41,257 nt of DNA, from assembly GCF_005281835.1 (NCBI RefSeq), contig NZ_RZIS01000018.1, positions 1 to 41,257 of the forward strand, given 5' to 3'. Under the pieces are notes generated by a model. That model saw only the letters and a program-made list of their open reading frames with translations. It was not told where the DNA came from and did not search any database. The stretch comes from Vibrio profundi (GTDB lineage: Bacteria > Pseudomonadota > Gammaproteobacteria > Enterobacterales > Vibrionaceae). Positions 16,582 to 24,945 of the stretch are shown one piece after another. The translations under genes and the position numbers were made by a program. Position 1 is the first letter of the stretch; each line of letters opens with the position of its first letter.

Positions 16582-16611
16582 TATAATCAACTTTTATGTA
16601 TAAATACCCAG
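16582..16611 (+). promoter_or_regulatory. uvrD promoter -10 and LexA-like box
   Basis: TATAAT at 16582-16587 is a perfect -10; the -35 is weak. ATGTATAAATACCCAG at 16596-16611 matches 14 of 16 bases of the SOS box of E. coli uvrD (CTGTATATATACCCAG). It lies at the expected start point of transcription, 14 bp before the uvrD start codon, so repression by LexA and induction by DNA damage are likely. Confidence 0.7.
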
Positions 16612-16624
16612 TAGTGAGCATTCC

Positions 16625-18799
16625 ATGATCGATCCTTCGCTTTTACTCGATGGCCTCAATGACAAACAGCGTGAAGCGGTAGCGGCACCTCTAGAGAACC
16701 TTCTTATATTAGCGGGGGCTGGTAGTGGTAAAACACGTGTCTTAGTTCATCGAATTGCGTGGTTACAAACGGTAGAGCAAGCCTCACCGTTTTCTATTAT
16801 GTCAGTAACCTTTACTAATAAGGCTGCAGCTGAGATGCGTGGTCGTATTGAAGAGTTGATGATGGGAAGCTCGTCAGGAATGTGGAACGGTACTTTCCAC
16901 GGAATTTGCCACCGTATTCTGCGCGCTCACTACTTAGACGCTAAGCTACCTGAAGATTTCCAGATCATCGATTCGGATGATCAAATTCGTTTATTGCGTC
17001 GTTTGATTAAAGCGCAAAACCTAGACGAAAAACAGTGGCCAGCTAAGCAAGCGTCATGGTGGATTAACGGCAAGAAAGACGAAGGTTTACGTCCGAAACA
17101 TATCGATGCTTACCACGATCCTGTGACTCAGACTTGGTTGAAGATCTATTCGGCGTATCAAGAAGCGTGTGATCGTGCAGGCTTAGTGGATTTCGCAGAG
17201 ATCCTACTTAGAGCTCATGAATTACTTCGCGATAAGCAGCACATCCGTGAGCATTACCAAGCTCGCTTTAAACATATTTTGGTCGACGAGTTTCAAGATA
17301 CCAACAACATTCAATACGCATGGCTACGTATGATGGCTGGCCCTGAATGCCGAGTGATGATAGTGGGTGATGATGACCAATCTATCTATGGCTGGCGTGG
17401 CGCTAAAATCGAGAACATTCAAAAGTTCTTGGATGAGTTCCCAGGCGCGTCGACTATTCGCTTGGAGCAAAACTACCGTTCAACCAAAACTATCTTGCAA
17501 GCGGCGAATGAACTGATCTCAAATAACACCGAGCGCATGGGTAAAGAGTTGTGGACGGACGGTAACGACGGCGAGCCTATCTCAGTTTATTCTGCGTATA
17601 ACGAGTTAGATGAAGCCCGCTTTACGGTGAGCAAAATCAAAGAGTGGCAGGAAAAGGGCGGAGCACTAAACGACACTGCAATGCTTTACCGTAATAACGC
17701 TCAGTCGCGTGTACTTGAAGAAGCTTTGATTCAAGGTGGTTTGCCTTATCGTATCTACGGTGGCATGCGATTCTTCGAACGACAAGAGATTAAAGATGCG
17801 TTGAGTTACCTGCGTTTAATGAGCAACCGTAATGATGATGCTGCATTTGAGCGTGTTGTGAACACGCCAACGCGTGGTTTGGGGGACAAAACATTAGAAA
17901 CGATTCGTTTTGCTGCTCGCGATCGCGGCGCAACAATGTGGCAAGCCAGTGTTGCCTTACTTGAAGAGCAAGTCCTCGCAGGGCGCGCTGCGGGCGCGTT
18001 AAGCCGTTTCCTAGAGCTAGTGAATGCATTAGAAGACGACACGCTTGAGTTACCGCTACACGAACAAACTGACCATGTGATTAAATCGTCGGGCCTGTTT
18101 GCGATGTATGAGCAAGAGAAAGGCGAGAAATCTAAGGCTCGTATTGAGAACTTGGAAGAATTGGTTACTGCGACCAGACAGTTTGAAAAACCTGAAGAAG
18201 CCGATGAGATGAGCATGCTCACCGCGTTTTTAACCCATGCGGCGTTAGAAGCCGGTGAGGGCCAAGCTGATGAATTCGACGATGCGGTGCAGCTGATGAC
18301 ATTGCACAGTGCAAAAGGTTTAGAGTTTCCTATGGTATTCATGGTTGGTGTTGAGGAAGGCATGTTCCCAAGCCAGATGTCTGCAGAGGAAGCTGGGCGC
18401 TTAGAAGAAGAGCGTCGCTTGTGTTATGTAGGTATGACTCGTGCGATGGAAAAACTTTATATCACTTATGCAGAAATGCGCCGCTTATACGGACAAGACA
18501 AATACCATAAGCCATCACGGTTCATCCGCGAACTGCCTGAAACGTGTTTAGATGAAGTGCGAATGAAAGCTCAGGTTAGTCGCCCTGCATCTAGTGGTCG
18601 CTTTAGTTCTACCGCAGTGAAAGAAAACTTCAATGAAACTGGCTTTAGTTTGGGCTCCCGAGTCAACCATCCTAAATTTGGTGAAGGAACCATTATTAAC
18701 TTTGAGGGCAGTGGTCCACAAAGTCGTGTGCAAGTGGCGTTTAATGGTGAAGGGATTAAATGGCTAGTCACCGCTTATGCTCGTTTAGAGCAACTGTAG
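16625..18799 (+). CDS. uvrD: DNA helicase II UvrD
   Basis: A 724-aa superfamily 1A 3'-5' helicase (E. coli UvrD is 720 aa) that displaces excised strands in nucleotide-excision and mismatch repair. The motifs in order are: Walker A AGAGSGKT (about 30-37), motif Ia TFTNKAA, motif II DEFQDTN, motif III GDDDQSIYGWRGA, motif IV QNYRST, motif V TLHSAKGLEF and motif VI VGMTRA. The C-terminus ends in a Tudor-like segment (LGSRVNHPKFGEGTI). The LexA-like operator upstream fits SOS control. Confidence 0.98.
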   Translation: MIDPSLLLDGLNDKQREAVAAPLENLLILAGAGSGKTRVLVHRIAWLQTVEQASPFSIMSVTFTNKAAAEMRGRIEELMMGSSSGMWNGTFHGICHRILRAHYLDAKLPEDFQIIDSDDQIRLLRRLIKAQNLDEKQWPAKQASWWINGKKDEGLRPKHIDAYHDPVTQTWLKIYSAYQEACDRAGLVDFAEILLRAHELLRDKQHIREHYQARFKHILVDEFQDTNNIQYAWLRMMAGPECRVMIVGDDDQSIYGWRGAKIENIQKFLDEFPGASTIRLEQNYRSTKTILQAANELISNNTERMGKELWTDGNDGEPISVYSAYNELDEARFTVSKIKEWQEKGGALNDTAMLYRNNAQSRVLEEALIQGGLPYRIYGGMRFFERQEIKDALSYLRLMSNRNDDAAFERVVNTPTRGLGDKTLETIRFAARDRGATMWQASVALLEEQVLAGRAAGALSRFLELVNALEDDTLELPLHEQTDHVIKSSGLFAMYEQEKGEKSKARIENLEELVTATRQFEKPEEADEMSMLTAFLTHAALEAGEGQADEFDDAVQLMTLHSAKGLEFPMVFMVGVEEGMFPSQMSAEEAGRLEEERRLCYVGMTRAMEKLYITYAEMRRLYGQDKYHKPSRFIRELPETCLDEVRMKAQVSRPASSGRFSSTAVKENFNETGFSLGSRVNHPKFGEGTIINFEGSGPQSRVQVAFNGEGIKWLVTAYARLEQL

Positions 18800-18811
18800 T
18801 GTACTGATTTG

Positions 18812-18850
18812 AATAAAAAGAGCTGCCAATTGGCAGCTCTTTTTATTTTA
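18812..18850. terminator. bidirectional terminator uvrD / tpx
   Basis: AAAAAGAGCTGCC and GGCAGCTCTTTTT arms (18815-18827 and 18832-18844) around AATT, with T-runs on both strands. It lies between the convergent uvrD and tpx genes. Confidence 0.93.
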
Positions 18851-18866
18851 AACTGGATCAAGCAAA

Positions 18867-19364
18867 TTACAGTGCCGCTAGCGCTGCTTCGTAGTTTGGC
18901 TCTTCAGTGATTTCAGCAACTAGTTCGCTGTGTGTTACAAGGCCTTCCTCGTTGATACAAACCACAGCACGAGTTGTTAGACCTGCTAGTGCACCTTCAG
19001 GAATTTCTACGCCGTAGCTTGCTGCGAAAGCAGGAGAACGGAAAGTAGATGCATGTTGAACGCCTTCAATGCCTTCAACTTCGCAGAAGCGGCCAGCAGC
19101 GAATGGTAGGTCAGCAGAAACACAAACGACAACGGTGTTTTCTAGCTGTGCAGCTTTTTCGTTGAAAGTACGTACGCTTTGAGCACACGTTGGTGTATCA
19201 ATGCTTGGGAAAATGTTAAGTACAACTTTTTTGCCTTTTAGAGACGCAAGAGTCAGCTCAGAAAGATCGCCTGCTGTTAGTGCGAATTCTGGAGCTTGGT
19301 TACCTGCTTGAGGTACTGCGCCGTTGATTTGTACTGGGTTACCTTGGAACGTTACTGTAGACAT
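18867..19364 (-). CDS. tpx: thiol peroxidase Tpx
   Basis: A 165-aa atypical 2-Cys peroxiredoxin that reduces hydroperoxides with electrons from thioredoxin. Peroxidatic Cys60 is in DTPTCAQSVR and resolving Cys94 is in GRFCEVEGIEG, the exact Tpx spacing. It is cytoplasmic. It is preceded on the same strand by the CsrB-type RNA gene with its own terminator, so tpx should have its own promoter in 19365-19511. I did not identify it. Confidence 0.97.
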   Translation of the reverse strand: MSTVTFQGNPVQINGAVPQAGNQAPEFALTAGDLSELTLASLKGKKVVLNIFPSIDTPTCAQSVRTFNEKAAQLENTVVVCVSADLPFAAGRFCEVEGIEGVQHASTFRSPAFAASYGVEIPEGALAGLTTRAVVCINEEGLVTHSELVAEITEEPNYEAALAAL

Positions 19365-19511
19365 ATGAAACCTATTTAATTTATTGAGTTTATTTATGGG
19401 TTAATGTTCTGTTTAAGTGTTGCACGAAATCATCCTGCTTGTAAATAGGCTGTTTCATGTTGATACATTACTGTTTCATTTGTTCTTTATGAAGGCGTTT
19501 GAAGGGCAGAT

Positions 19512-19928
19512 AAAGAAAAACCCCGAGAGCTTGCGCTCATCGGGGTCTGTAGTCTTACTCGCAGCAATCCGGCTACTATAAGTGCTCCATGCATCAAATC
19601 CATGATAGTGTGCTGTTATCCTTCAGCGTATTCCTTTCGTCGCCTTCCTAGCGGTGTCCTTGATCTTATCCTGATCTGCCAACAATCCTCGTTAGCGCGC
19701 GTCACTTGTTCCTTGAGCGGTGTCCTTTACATCATCCTGATGTTCAGTCCTTTCCTCGTCCAGAGGTGTCCATTGTCTTTCCTTAGTAGTAACCATCCTA
19801 GTCACTATTGCGTCCATTCAATGTCCATTCGCTTTCCGTGCCGATTATTCATCCTGAGCAATCGAATCTTCATCCTGAAGATAACCAAGTCCGTGGTATT
19901 TCCTGTTCCGTGTCAGCATCCTTCCGAC
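19512..19928 (-). ncRNA. csrB: CsrB-type regulatory sRNA
   Basis: Read on the minus strand, this about 415-nt non-coding gene carries about 28 GGA motifs by my count. Many are AGGA or CAGGATG in predicted hairpin loops (for example CATCAGGATGATG and CTTCAGGATGAAG), the CsrA-binding signature. The segment AGTAGCCGGATTGCTGCGA near the 3' end closely resembles E. coli CsrB. It begins near GTCGGAAGG and ends in a terminator (19516-19546) with a T-tract. A promoter lies just upstream. It titrates CsrA and so relieves CsrA control of carbon flux, motility and quorum sensing. Vibrio species usually have several such RNAs, so which paralogue this is cannot be told. Confidence 0.93.
19516..19546 (-). 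terminator. terminator of the CsrB-type RNA
   Basis: On the minus strand, ACCCCGA and TCGGGGT enclose GAGC-GCAA-GCTC with one bulged T, followed by TTTTTC. The strong stem and T-tract define the 3' end of the sRNA. Confidence 0.92.
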
Positions 19929-19935
19929 ACCATTC

Positions 19936-19963
19936 ATATTACCCATCTCTAATTTATCGGCAA
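19936..19963 (-). promoter_or_regulatory. promoter of the CsrB-type RNA
   Basis: On the minus strand, TTGCCG (19963-19958) and TAATAT (19941-19936) are 16 nt apart. The predicted start is at about 19928, seven bases after the -10. Confidence 0.65.
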
Positions 19964-20082
19964 TGGCTTGAGGCAGCATTTCTACATAATTATTTGCATG
20001 TAAATTGTACGAACTATTATATATCAATGCTTTATGTGTTTTTTCTGTTTGTTTTCTTAATGAATTATCGATATTTACTCAC

Positions 20083-20110
20083 TAGCTTGTAAGAGATCTC
20101 GCACAAGCTA
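20083..20110. promoter_or_regulatory. VarA/GacA-type activator box upstream of csrB
   Basis: TGTAAGAGATCTCGCACA at 20088-20105 fits the GacA/UvrY/VarA box TGTAAG-N6-CTTACA with two mismatches. It lies within a larger dyad TAGCTTGT/ACAAGCTA (20083-20090/20103-20110). Its centre is about 169 bp upstream of the predicted csrB start, similar to the distant activator sites known for Csr/Rsm RNAs. It is between the ggt stop and the sRNA promoter. There is no T-tract, so it is not a ggt terminator of the usual kind. Confidence 0.72.
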
Positions 20111-20133
20111 ATGAGTAAAAAGGGCAAATGTGC

Positions 20134-21891
20134 TTATTGCCCAATTGCAGCTCCTTCTCGGCGGGGATCTGCTGCTCCCTCTAATCCGTCTTTGGTTATG
20201 CGGATAGCATGCAAACCAGAGTTTAAGTCGCGAACATTGACATCGAAGCCCATTTTTTCGAGCTCTGGTTTAAATTGTTCCGCCTGAGTTCCTTTTTCCA
20301 AATCTAGTGTGCCGAAGCGGTTTAAGAAGTGCGGTTGGTTGATGGCTTGCTGGATATCCATGTCCCATTGCGTATGAGCAATGATCGCTTGTGCGACATA
20401 GCCGATGATTCGGCTGCCACCTGGAGAACCAATCGCCATATAAGGCTTATCATCTTGCATGATGATCGTTGGCGCCATCGATGAACGTGGTCGCTTGCCT
20501 GGTTCTAGGCGGTTCGCGATAGGTTTACCATTGTTGTGAGTTTTGAACGAAAAGTCGGTGAGCTCGTTATTGAGTAAAAAGCCCCTAACCATCAGGCGCG
20601 AGCCAAAAGCATTTTCTATTGTTGTCGTCATCGAGACGACATTGCCGTCGCTATCTACGATATTGAAATGGCTGGTGGATGGAAGCTCAATCGAAATATC
20701 AGGGCTACGTTGCTGCGCATAGCTCCATGGTGGCTCACCAGCAGACACAGAAGGAAGGGCTTTACCAGCAGTAATCAATTGGGCGCGCTGCTTAAGGTAG
20801 TTCGGATCAACTAACCCTTGTGTTGGCATTGGCACGTAATCTTGATCGGCCATATACATTCCACGGTCTGCAAAGGCTAGGCGAGAAGCGTCTGCTAACA
20901 CTTGCCAAGATTTAGCGTCGTTTGGCCCCCATGATTTGAGGTCGAACTGCTCGGTCATCGCTAAAATCTGGCCAACAGTTAATGCACCAGAGCTTGGCGG
21001 CCCCATGCCACAGATATCGTAGCTCTCATAAGCCGAACAAACCGGTTCGCGTTGCTTGATGGTGTAAATATCGAAATCTTTTTGTGCCAGTACGCCCGGG
21101 TTGCCTTTTGCTGTCTGCACGGTATTGATGATGTCGGCAGAAATCTCACCTTGGTAGAACGCCTTTGCACCATCCTTTGAAATAGCGTTTAACGTAGCGG
21201 CGTATTCAGGGTTCTTAAGTAGTGTACCTGCCGTTTTCGGGCTGCCATCGGTGTTAAAGAAGTAGGCTTTGGTAGTGGCAAAGCGGCTTAGTCGCTCTTG
21301 ATCATTTTCAATCAAGGTAGCTAAACGTGGACTGATGGTAAAACCTTTCTCAGCTAACTGAGCAATAGGCTTGATCAGTGATGCCCATTCTAACTTTCCG
21401 TATTTCTGGTGAGTATCCCACAGCAGTTGTACGGTGCCAGGTGTAGCAACAGAACGACCGCCAACCACGGCATCATAAAACTTAAGCGGTTGACCGTTTT
21501 CATCTTGGAACAGACGTGGGGTGGCAGCAAGTGGCGCGGTTTCGCGGCCATCGTAGGTCTTAAGCTGTTTGTCCTTCCCATCAAAATAAACAAGGAACGC
21601 GCCACCGCCAATACCGGACGACTGCGGTTCAACTAAGCCAAGCATCAGCTGTACAGCAACCATGGCGTCAATAGCGTTACCACCACGAGCAAGTACATCA
21701 GCACCAGCCTGAGTGGCTAAAGGGTTAGCAGCAGTGACCATCCAGTCATCGGCTTTAACGAGTTGTTTGGTTTCCAGACCACTACTTTGTTCGGGTGCGA
21801 CGGAATCGGCAGCTTGATTTGCCCAACTGACGTGAGAGGCAAAAAGTAGGGTAGAAGTGGCGAGGGTTGTTAGTTTTGTTTTCCACTGCAT
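20134..21891 (-). CDS. ggt: gamma-glutamyltransferase
   Basis: A 585-aa periplasmic N-terminal nucleophile enzyme that hydrolyses glutathione and transfers its gamma-glutamyl group. A signal peptide covers about residues 1-25 (cleavage near VSWANQA). The precursor splits itself before the nucleophile Thr406 in LPSTSHFNIVD. Other signatures are the SSGIGGGAF segment (91-99) and the GSPGGSRII oxyanion loop. AAGGAGA lies 6 nt before the ATG. It is on the same strand as the upstream LysE-family exporter (91 nt gap). Confidence 0.97.
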   Translation of the reverse strand: MQWKTKLTTLATSTLLFASHVSWANQAADSVAPEQSSGLETKQLVKADDWMVTAANPLATQAGADVLARGGNAIDAMVAVQLMLGLVEPQSSGIGGGAFLVYFDGKDKQLKTYDGRETAPLAATPRLFQDENGQPLKFYDAVVGGRSVATPGTVQLLWDTHQKYGKLEWASLIKPIAQLAEKGFTISPRLATLIENDQERLSRFATTKAYFFNTDGSPKTAGTLLKNPEYAATLNAISKDGAKAFYQGEISADIINTVQTAKGNPGVLAQKDFDIYTIKQREPVCSAYESYDICGMGPPSSGALTVGQILAMTEQFDLKSWGPNDAKSWQVLADASRLAFADRGMYMADQDYVPMPTQGLVDPNYLKQRAQLITAGKALPSVSAGEPPWSYAQQRSPDISIELPSTSHFNIVDSDGNVVSMTTTIENAFGSRLMVRGFLLNNELTDFSFKTHNNGKPIANRLEPGKRPRSSMAPTIIMQDDKPYMAIGSPGGSRIIGYVAQAIIAHTQWDMDIQQAINQPHFLNRFGTLDLEKGTQAEQFKPELEKMGFDVNVRDLNSGLHAIRITKDGLEGAADPRREGAAIGQ

Positions 21892-21982
21892 GATCTTCTC
21901 CTTTTAATATGCAGAGCTAGATTGGCAGTGGAAAGGTCAGATAGCCAGTGTCATGTTAACTATTTGTAATCTTGATTCGAAA

Positions 21983-22645
21983 TTAAAATAGGAGTGCTGA
22001 AGTCGATTGCCAAAGAATACTAGCCCCGATGAAAGCAAACACCACGCCACATAAGCCATCGATGTAAACCGTTGCTTCGTGGAGCTTTTTTTGGAGTGTT
22101 TTGGTGGATAACACCCAAGCGAGCAGCGAGAACCAAAAGAGTGATAAACCAAATAAGATCAATAGCGCGATCCCTTTGCCGGTTAGCGACATATCCGCAG
22201 GGACTAAGCTCGACATTAAACTGATAAAGAACACTAAGGCTTTCGGGTTGAGGATATTAGTGGCGAACCCTTTTGAGAAAGCTTCGCGTTTGTTCGTCAG
22301 AATCAGATCCGTTGAATCGGCAGGAATATCATCGTCGTCATGATGATGAATGGTATGCCAAGTCGATTTTAGAGCGCCATAGCCGAGATACAGCAAGTAA
22401 CTGCCTCCGGAAAATTGCAATAAAGCGAAAATAGTCGGCTGCTGGTGGACGAGGTAGCTAATGCCCGTCAGGCTCAATAGTGAATGAAGCAAAATGCCAA
22501 ACGACAGGCCAAGTGCAATGTACAAACCGGTTTGACGACCGTAGCGTGTGGCATTTTGTACCACTAGCGCAAAGTCAGGCCCTGGGCTCATCAAAGCAAT
22601 GAAATGGATTGAGGCAAGGGTAATTAATATTGTGACTTCATTCAT
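21983..22645 (-). CDS. LysE/RhtB-family amino acid exporter
   Basis: A 220-aa membrane protein with about six helices. It has the family N-terminus HFIALMSPGPDFALVVQNA, where the SPGP motif is diagnostic, and ends with YIDGLCGVVFAFIGASILW. It exports amino acids or derivatives; the substrate is not deducible. A His/Asp-rich cytoplasmic loop (THHHDDDDIP) lies in the middle. It is 73 nt downstream of an AraC-type gene on the same strand, a common arrangement in which the regulator controls the exporter. Confidence 0.92.
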   Translation of the reverse strand: MNEVTILITLASIHFIALMSPGPDFALVVQNATRYGRQTGLYIALGLSFGILLHSLLSLTGISYLVHQQPTIFALLQFSGGSYLLYLGYGALKSTWHTIHHHDDDDIPADSTDLILTNKREAFSKGFATNILNPKALVFFISLMSSLVPADMSLTGKGIALLILFGLSLFWFSLLAWVLSTKTLQKKLHEATVYIDGLCGVVFAFIGASILWQSTSALLF

Positions 22646-22718
22646 AGTCAGTTCTCAAAAGTTCAGTTGGCGGTAGCTTACCGCGTTTTCGATTTGGCAC
22701 ATTGTAAATTATCAACAT

Positions 22719-23513
22719 TCAATTGATCCTTGAAGGTACAACGCCATAGGTTGCTTTGAATGCTTTAGAGAAATGCGCTTGATCGTAGAAACCAACTTGT
22801 AGAGCGACGTCTGTACCACACACGCCCGACTTAATTAACTGCATGCTCTGTTCCATCCGTAATCGAGTTAACCAGGCATAAGGAGTGATCCCCATTTTCT
22901 GCTTAAAGTGGCGCTGAAATTGTGTCGGGCTAAGTTGGCAAAGTTCAGAAAGTTGCTCTAAACGTACTGCTTGGTCGAGGTTCGCTAACAAATAGTCTTT
23001 TAACTGCGTGATCGACTGACTGCCGAGAGCGGTACTGGCTGTTGGTTTGAAGGATCCATATCGGTTGATCAGGTGGCTAAATCCTTCAAAAGGAAGGCAA
23101 TCTTTCGCGAGTTGGCTGACGTTTTTTTGACGAAGTGATTGGTGTAAGTTATCAAGATGTAAAAATACAGCAGGATCGGAGATGATCAACTGGTTAAAGC
23201 TGATTGTTTGCCCATTTTGTTTGAGATCTGCGAGATCGCTTAACCATTGTGGTTGGATCGTAAATACCTGAACTTGATAGCCTTTTGGGAGGTACGAATG
23301 GCCATCATGCAGCTCGTCGGGCGGCATTATAACGATTTCTCCTTGGCCGACATGATGACGAGTACCTTGGTGGATGAACTTTTGCTGCCCTTGAGTGATT
23401 AAGCCGATGTGAAAATCCAGATGGTAGTGGCGCTGAAAGGCAAACTCTTGGTAATGAGCTTGGATCAGGCTGAGTTCTGCAGAATCAGTAGAGTAATAGT
23501 GGACGTTATCCAT
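22719..23513 (-). CDS. AraC-family regulator with cupin sensor
   Basis: A 264-aa regulator. The N-terminal cupin-like ligand domain has HYHLDFHIGLI and PPDELHDGH. The C-terminal double helix-turn-helix is at about residues 165-262 (LSELCQLSPTQFQRHFKQKM and VALQVGFYDQAHFSKAFKAT). It probably controls the LysE-family gene downstream. The start is ATG 23513; an in-frame TTG at 23519 is less likely. No Shine-Dalgarno is visible, because a 14-bp hairpin ends 6 nt before the ATG. Confidence 0.9.
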   Translation of the reverse strand: MDNVHYYSTDSAELSLIQAHYQEFAFQRHYHLDFHIGLITQGQQKFIHQGTRHHVGQGEIVIMPPDELHDGHSYLPKGYQVQVFTIQPQWLSDLADLKQNGQTISFNQLIISDPAVFLHLDNLHQSLRQKNVSQLAKDCLPFEGFSHLINRYGSFKPTASTALGSQSITQLKDYLLANLDQAVRLEQLSELCQLSPTQFQRHFKQKMGITPYAWLTRLRMEQSMQLIKSGVCGTDVALQVGFYDQAHFSKAFKATYGVVPSRIN

Positions 23514-23519
23514 AAACAA

Positions 23520-23555
23520 AAGCTTGGCTAAATAATCATCAATTTAGCCAAGCTT
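23520..23555 (-). promoter_or_regulatory. 14-bp hairpin abutting the araC-type start
   Basis: AAGCTTGGCTAAAT (23520-23533) and ATTTAGCCAAGCTT (23542-23555) form a perfect 14-bp stem with an 8-nt loop. On the minus strand it is followed by TTTTGTTT and then the ATG. It looks like an intrinsic terminator placed in the leader, or a structure that controls translation. Confidence 0.55.
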
Positions 23556-23804
23556 ATATTCGTCTGCCGGTATTGTCTTGTAAAAAACGATCACTTACTC
23601 GGCAAATCAGTGGTCATCGCAACTCTCAAAGCCCTGCACTACCTTCTCTAAAGGTGAATTGGTGTTCTTTCATTCTCTGAGGGGGATTTTAGCGTGGAAG
23701 GGCTAAAGGTTGGGCAAGCTGGTAGTGAATACGCTTTGATAGTGCTTTTTGGAAGTCAAAGATGGTTGTTTGGTTTGATGAAAAGAGCGGCGCAGTTTGA
23801 AGGT
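23556..23804 (-). other. leader region with a second terminator-like hairpin
   Basis: No gene is seen between araC and rarD. On the minus strand CGATGACCACT (23619-23609) can pair imperfectly with AGTAAGTGATCG (23599-23588), followed by TTTTTT (23587-23582). Together with the hairpin next to araC this gives two terminator-like structures in a row. It may be a small RNA or an attenuated leader. The upstream part does not match a riboswitch I recognise, and no convincing promoter was found. Confidence 0.35.
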
Positions 23805-23806
23805 AT

Positions 23807-23836
23807 AAAAAAGCCTGACTATTGCTAGTCAGGCTG
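23807..23836 (-). terminator. terminator of rarD
   Basis: On the minus strand, AGCCTGACTA and TAGTCAGGCT (23826-23835 and 23812-23821) around GCAA, followed by TTTTTT. It closes the rarD transcript. Confidence 0.92.
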
Positions 23837-23860
23837 AGTTTGTTACTGGCTGTTTAGCGG

Positions 23861-24766
23861 TTATGCGCTGCGCTTTGATTTGCGATTGTTCTTCAAACCA
23901 TCGAAACTAAATACCACCAGAGCGCCCCAGATGAAGGCAAAGGTAATGGCTTTGTCTGCGGTGAATGCTTCTCCGTAGATCAAGACTGCCAACAAGAACA
24001 TTAAGCTTGGGCCGATGTATTGGAAAAAACCCAGTGTCGATAGCTTTAAGCGAGTTGCTGCGCCAGTAAAACACAATAGTGGTAAGGTCGTGACTATGCC
24101 AGCCGCTACGAGCAGCAGGTTGAGCTGCATTGGATTGTTAGCAAAGCTTGAGGTGGCACTGTCGGCTATAAACATCAAATAGATCAACGCTGCTGGCAGC
24201 ATCACTAAGGTCTCAATAAACAATCCGGTTTGTGCTTCTAAGCCCACTTTCTTACGTAGTAGACCATAAAAACCAAAGCTAAATGCTAGGCCAATTGCGA
24301 CAATCGGCACTGAGCCAAAGGCGATCAGCTGTACCAGTACTCCAATAGCCGCCAAACTGACCGCGAACCATTGCAGTTTCCGTAATCGCTCTCCAAGGAA
24401 CACCATCCCCAGCAGAACATTGATGAGCGGGTTGATGTAATACCCAAGGCTCGCGTCGAGCATATGGTTGGCGTTGACCGCCCAAATGAAGATCAGCCAG
24501 TTTACGCCGACTAACAAAGACGTCGACACTAAGTAGAGCATTTTAGGTTTCGAGGTCAGTGTGTCTCGGACATTGCGCCAGCTACGGCCAATGTGCAGTA
24601 AGAAAGCCAGTAGGAAGAATGACCATACCACTCGATGGCTGAGAATTTCGAGCGGCGAAACTTCTGCTAAAGACTTGAAATATATAGGGGCGATTCCCCA
24701 CATGGTGTATGCGCCAATCGCAAGCAGAATCCCTTGGCGTGTACGTTGTTGTTCTTCAGGTGTCAT
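23861..24766 (-). CDS. rarD: RarD, EamA-type transporter
   Basis: A 301-aa inner-membrane protein with ten hydrophobic segments and the RarD N-terminus GILLAIGAYTMWGIAPIYFKSL. The signature LIFIWAVNANHMLDASLGYYINPL is typical of RarD (linked in name to chloramphenicol sensitivity); the substrate is unknown. It is divergent from recQ, as in other vibrios. A terminator follows it. Confidence 0.94.
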   Translation of the reverse strand: MTPEEQQRTRQGILLAIGAYTMWGIAPIYFKSLAEVSPLEILSHRVVWSFFLLAFLLHIGRSWRNVRDTLTSKPKMLYLVSTSLLVGVNWLIFIWAVNANHMLDASLGYYINPLINVLLGMVFLGERLRKLQWFAVSLAAIGVLVQLIAFGSVPIVAIGLAFSFGFYGLLRKKVGLEAQTGLFIETLVMLPAALIYLMFIADSATSSFANNPMQLNLLLVAAGIVTTLPLLCFTGAATRLKLSTLGFFQYIGPSLMFLLAVLIYGEAFTADKAITFAFIWGALVVFSFDGLKNNRKSKRSA

Positions 24767-24945
24767 GCAACTTTCTCTAGCACAGGGTGCTTATTAATAA
24801 GATTTACAAGAGAGTTGGTCAGTATAGGAGCGTTAAGCCTTTTCACCTAACAATTTGCGGTTTAATTCACCATCATTCCCCTCTACAATGTGTCGCCTTG
24901 CTTGCCGACTAAGCTCGCTAAATTTATACCTGATTAGGATTGATA

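Noticed and set aside
17806..18363. A 185-codon open frame on the strand opposite uvrD
   Set aside because: Low-complexity serine-rich product antisense to a fully conserved helicase; a codon-usage shadow.
19602..20092. Plus-strand open frames of 94-116 codons between tpx and ggt
   Set aside because: They read through the antisense strand of the CsrB-type RNA and have no ribosome site or family likeness.
23583..23700. Glycine or lysine riboswitch before the araC-lysE pair
   Set aside because: Fragments such as GAGAG look suggestive, but the conserved cores of either aptamer are not present in order.
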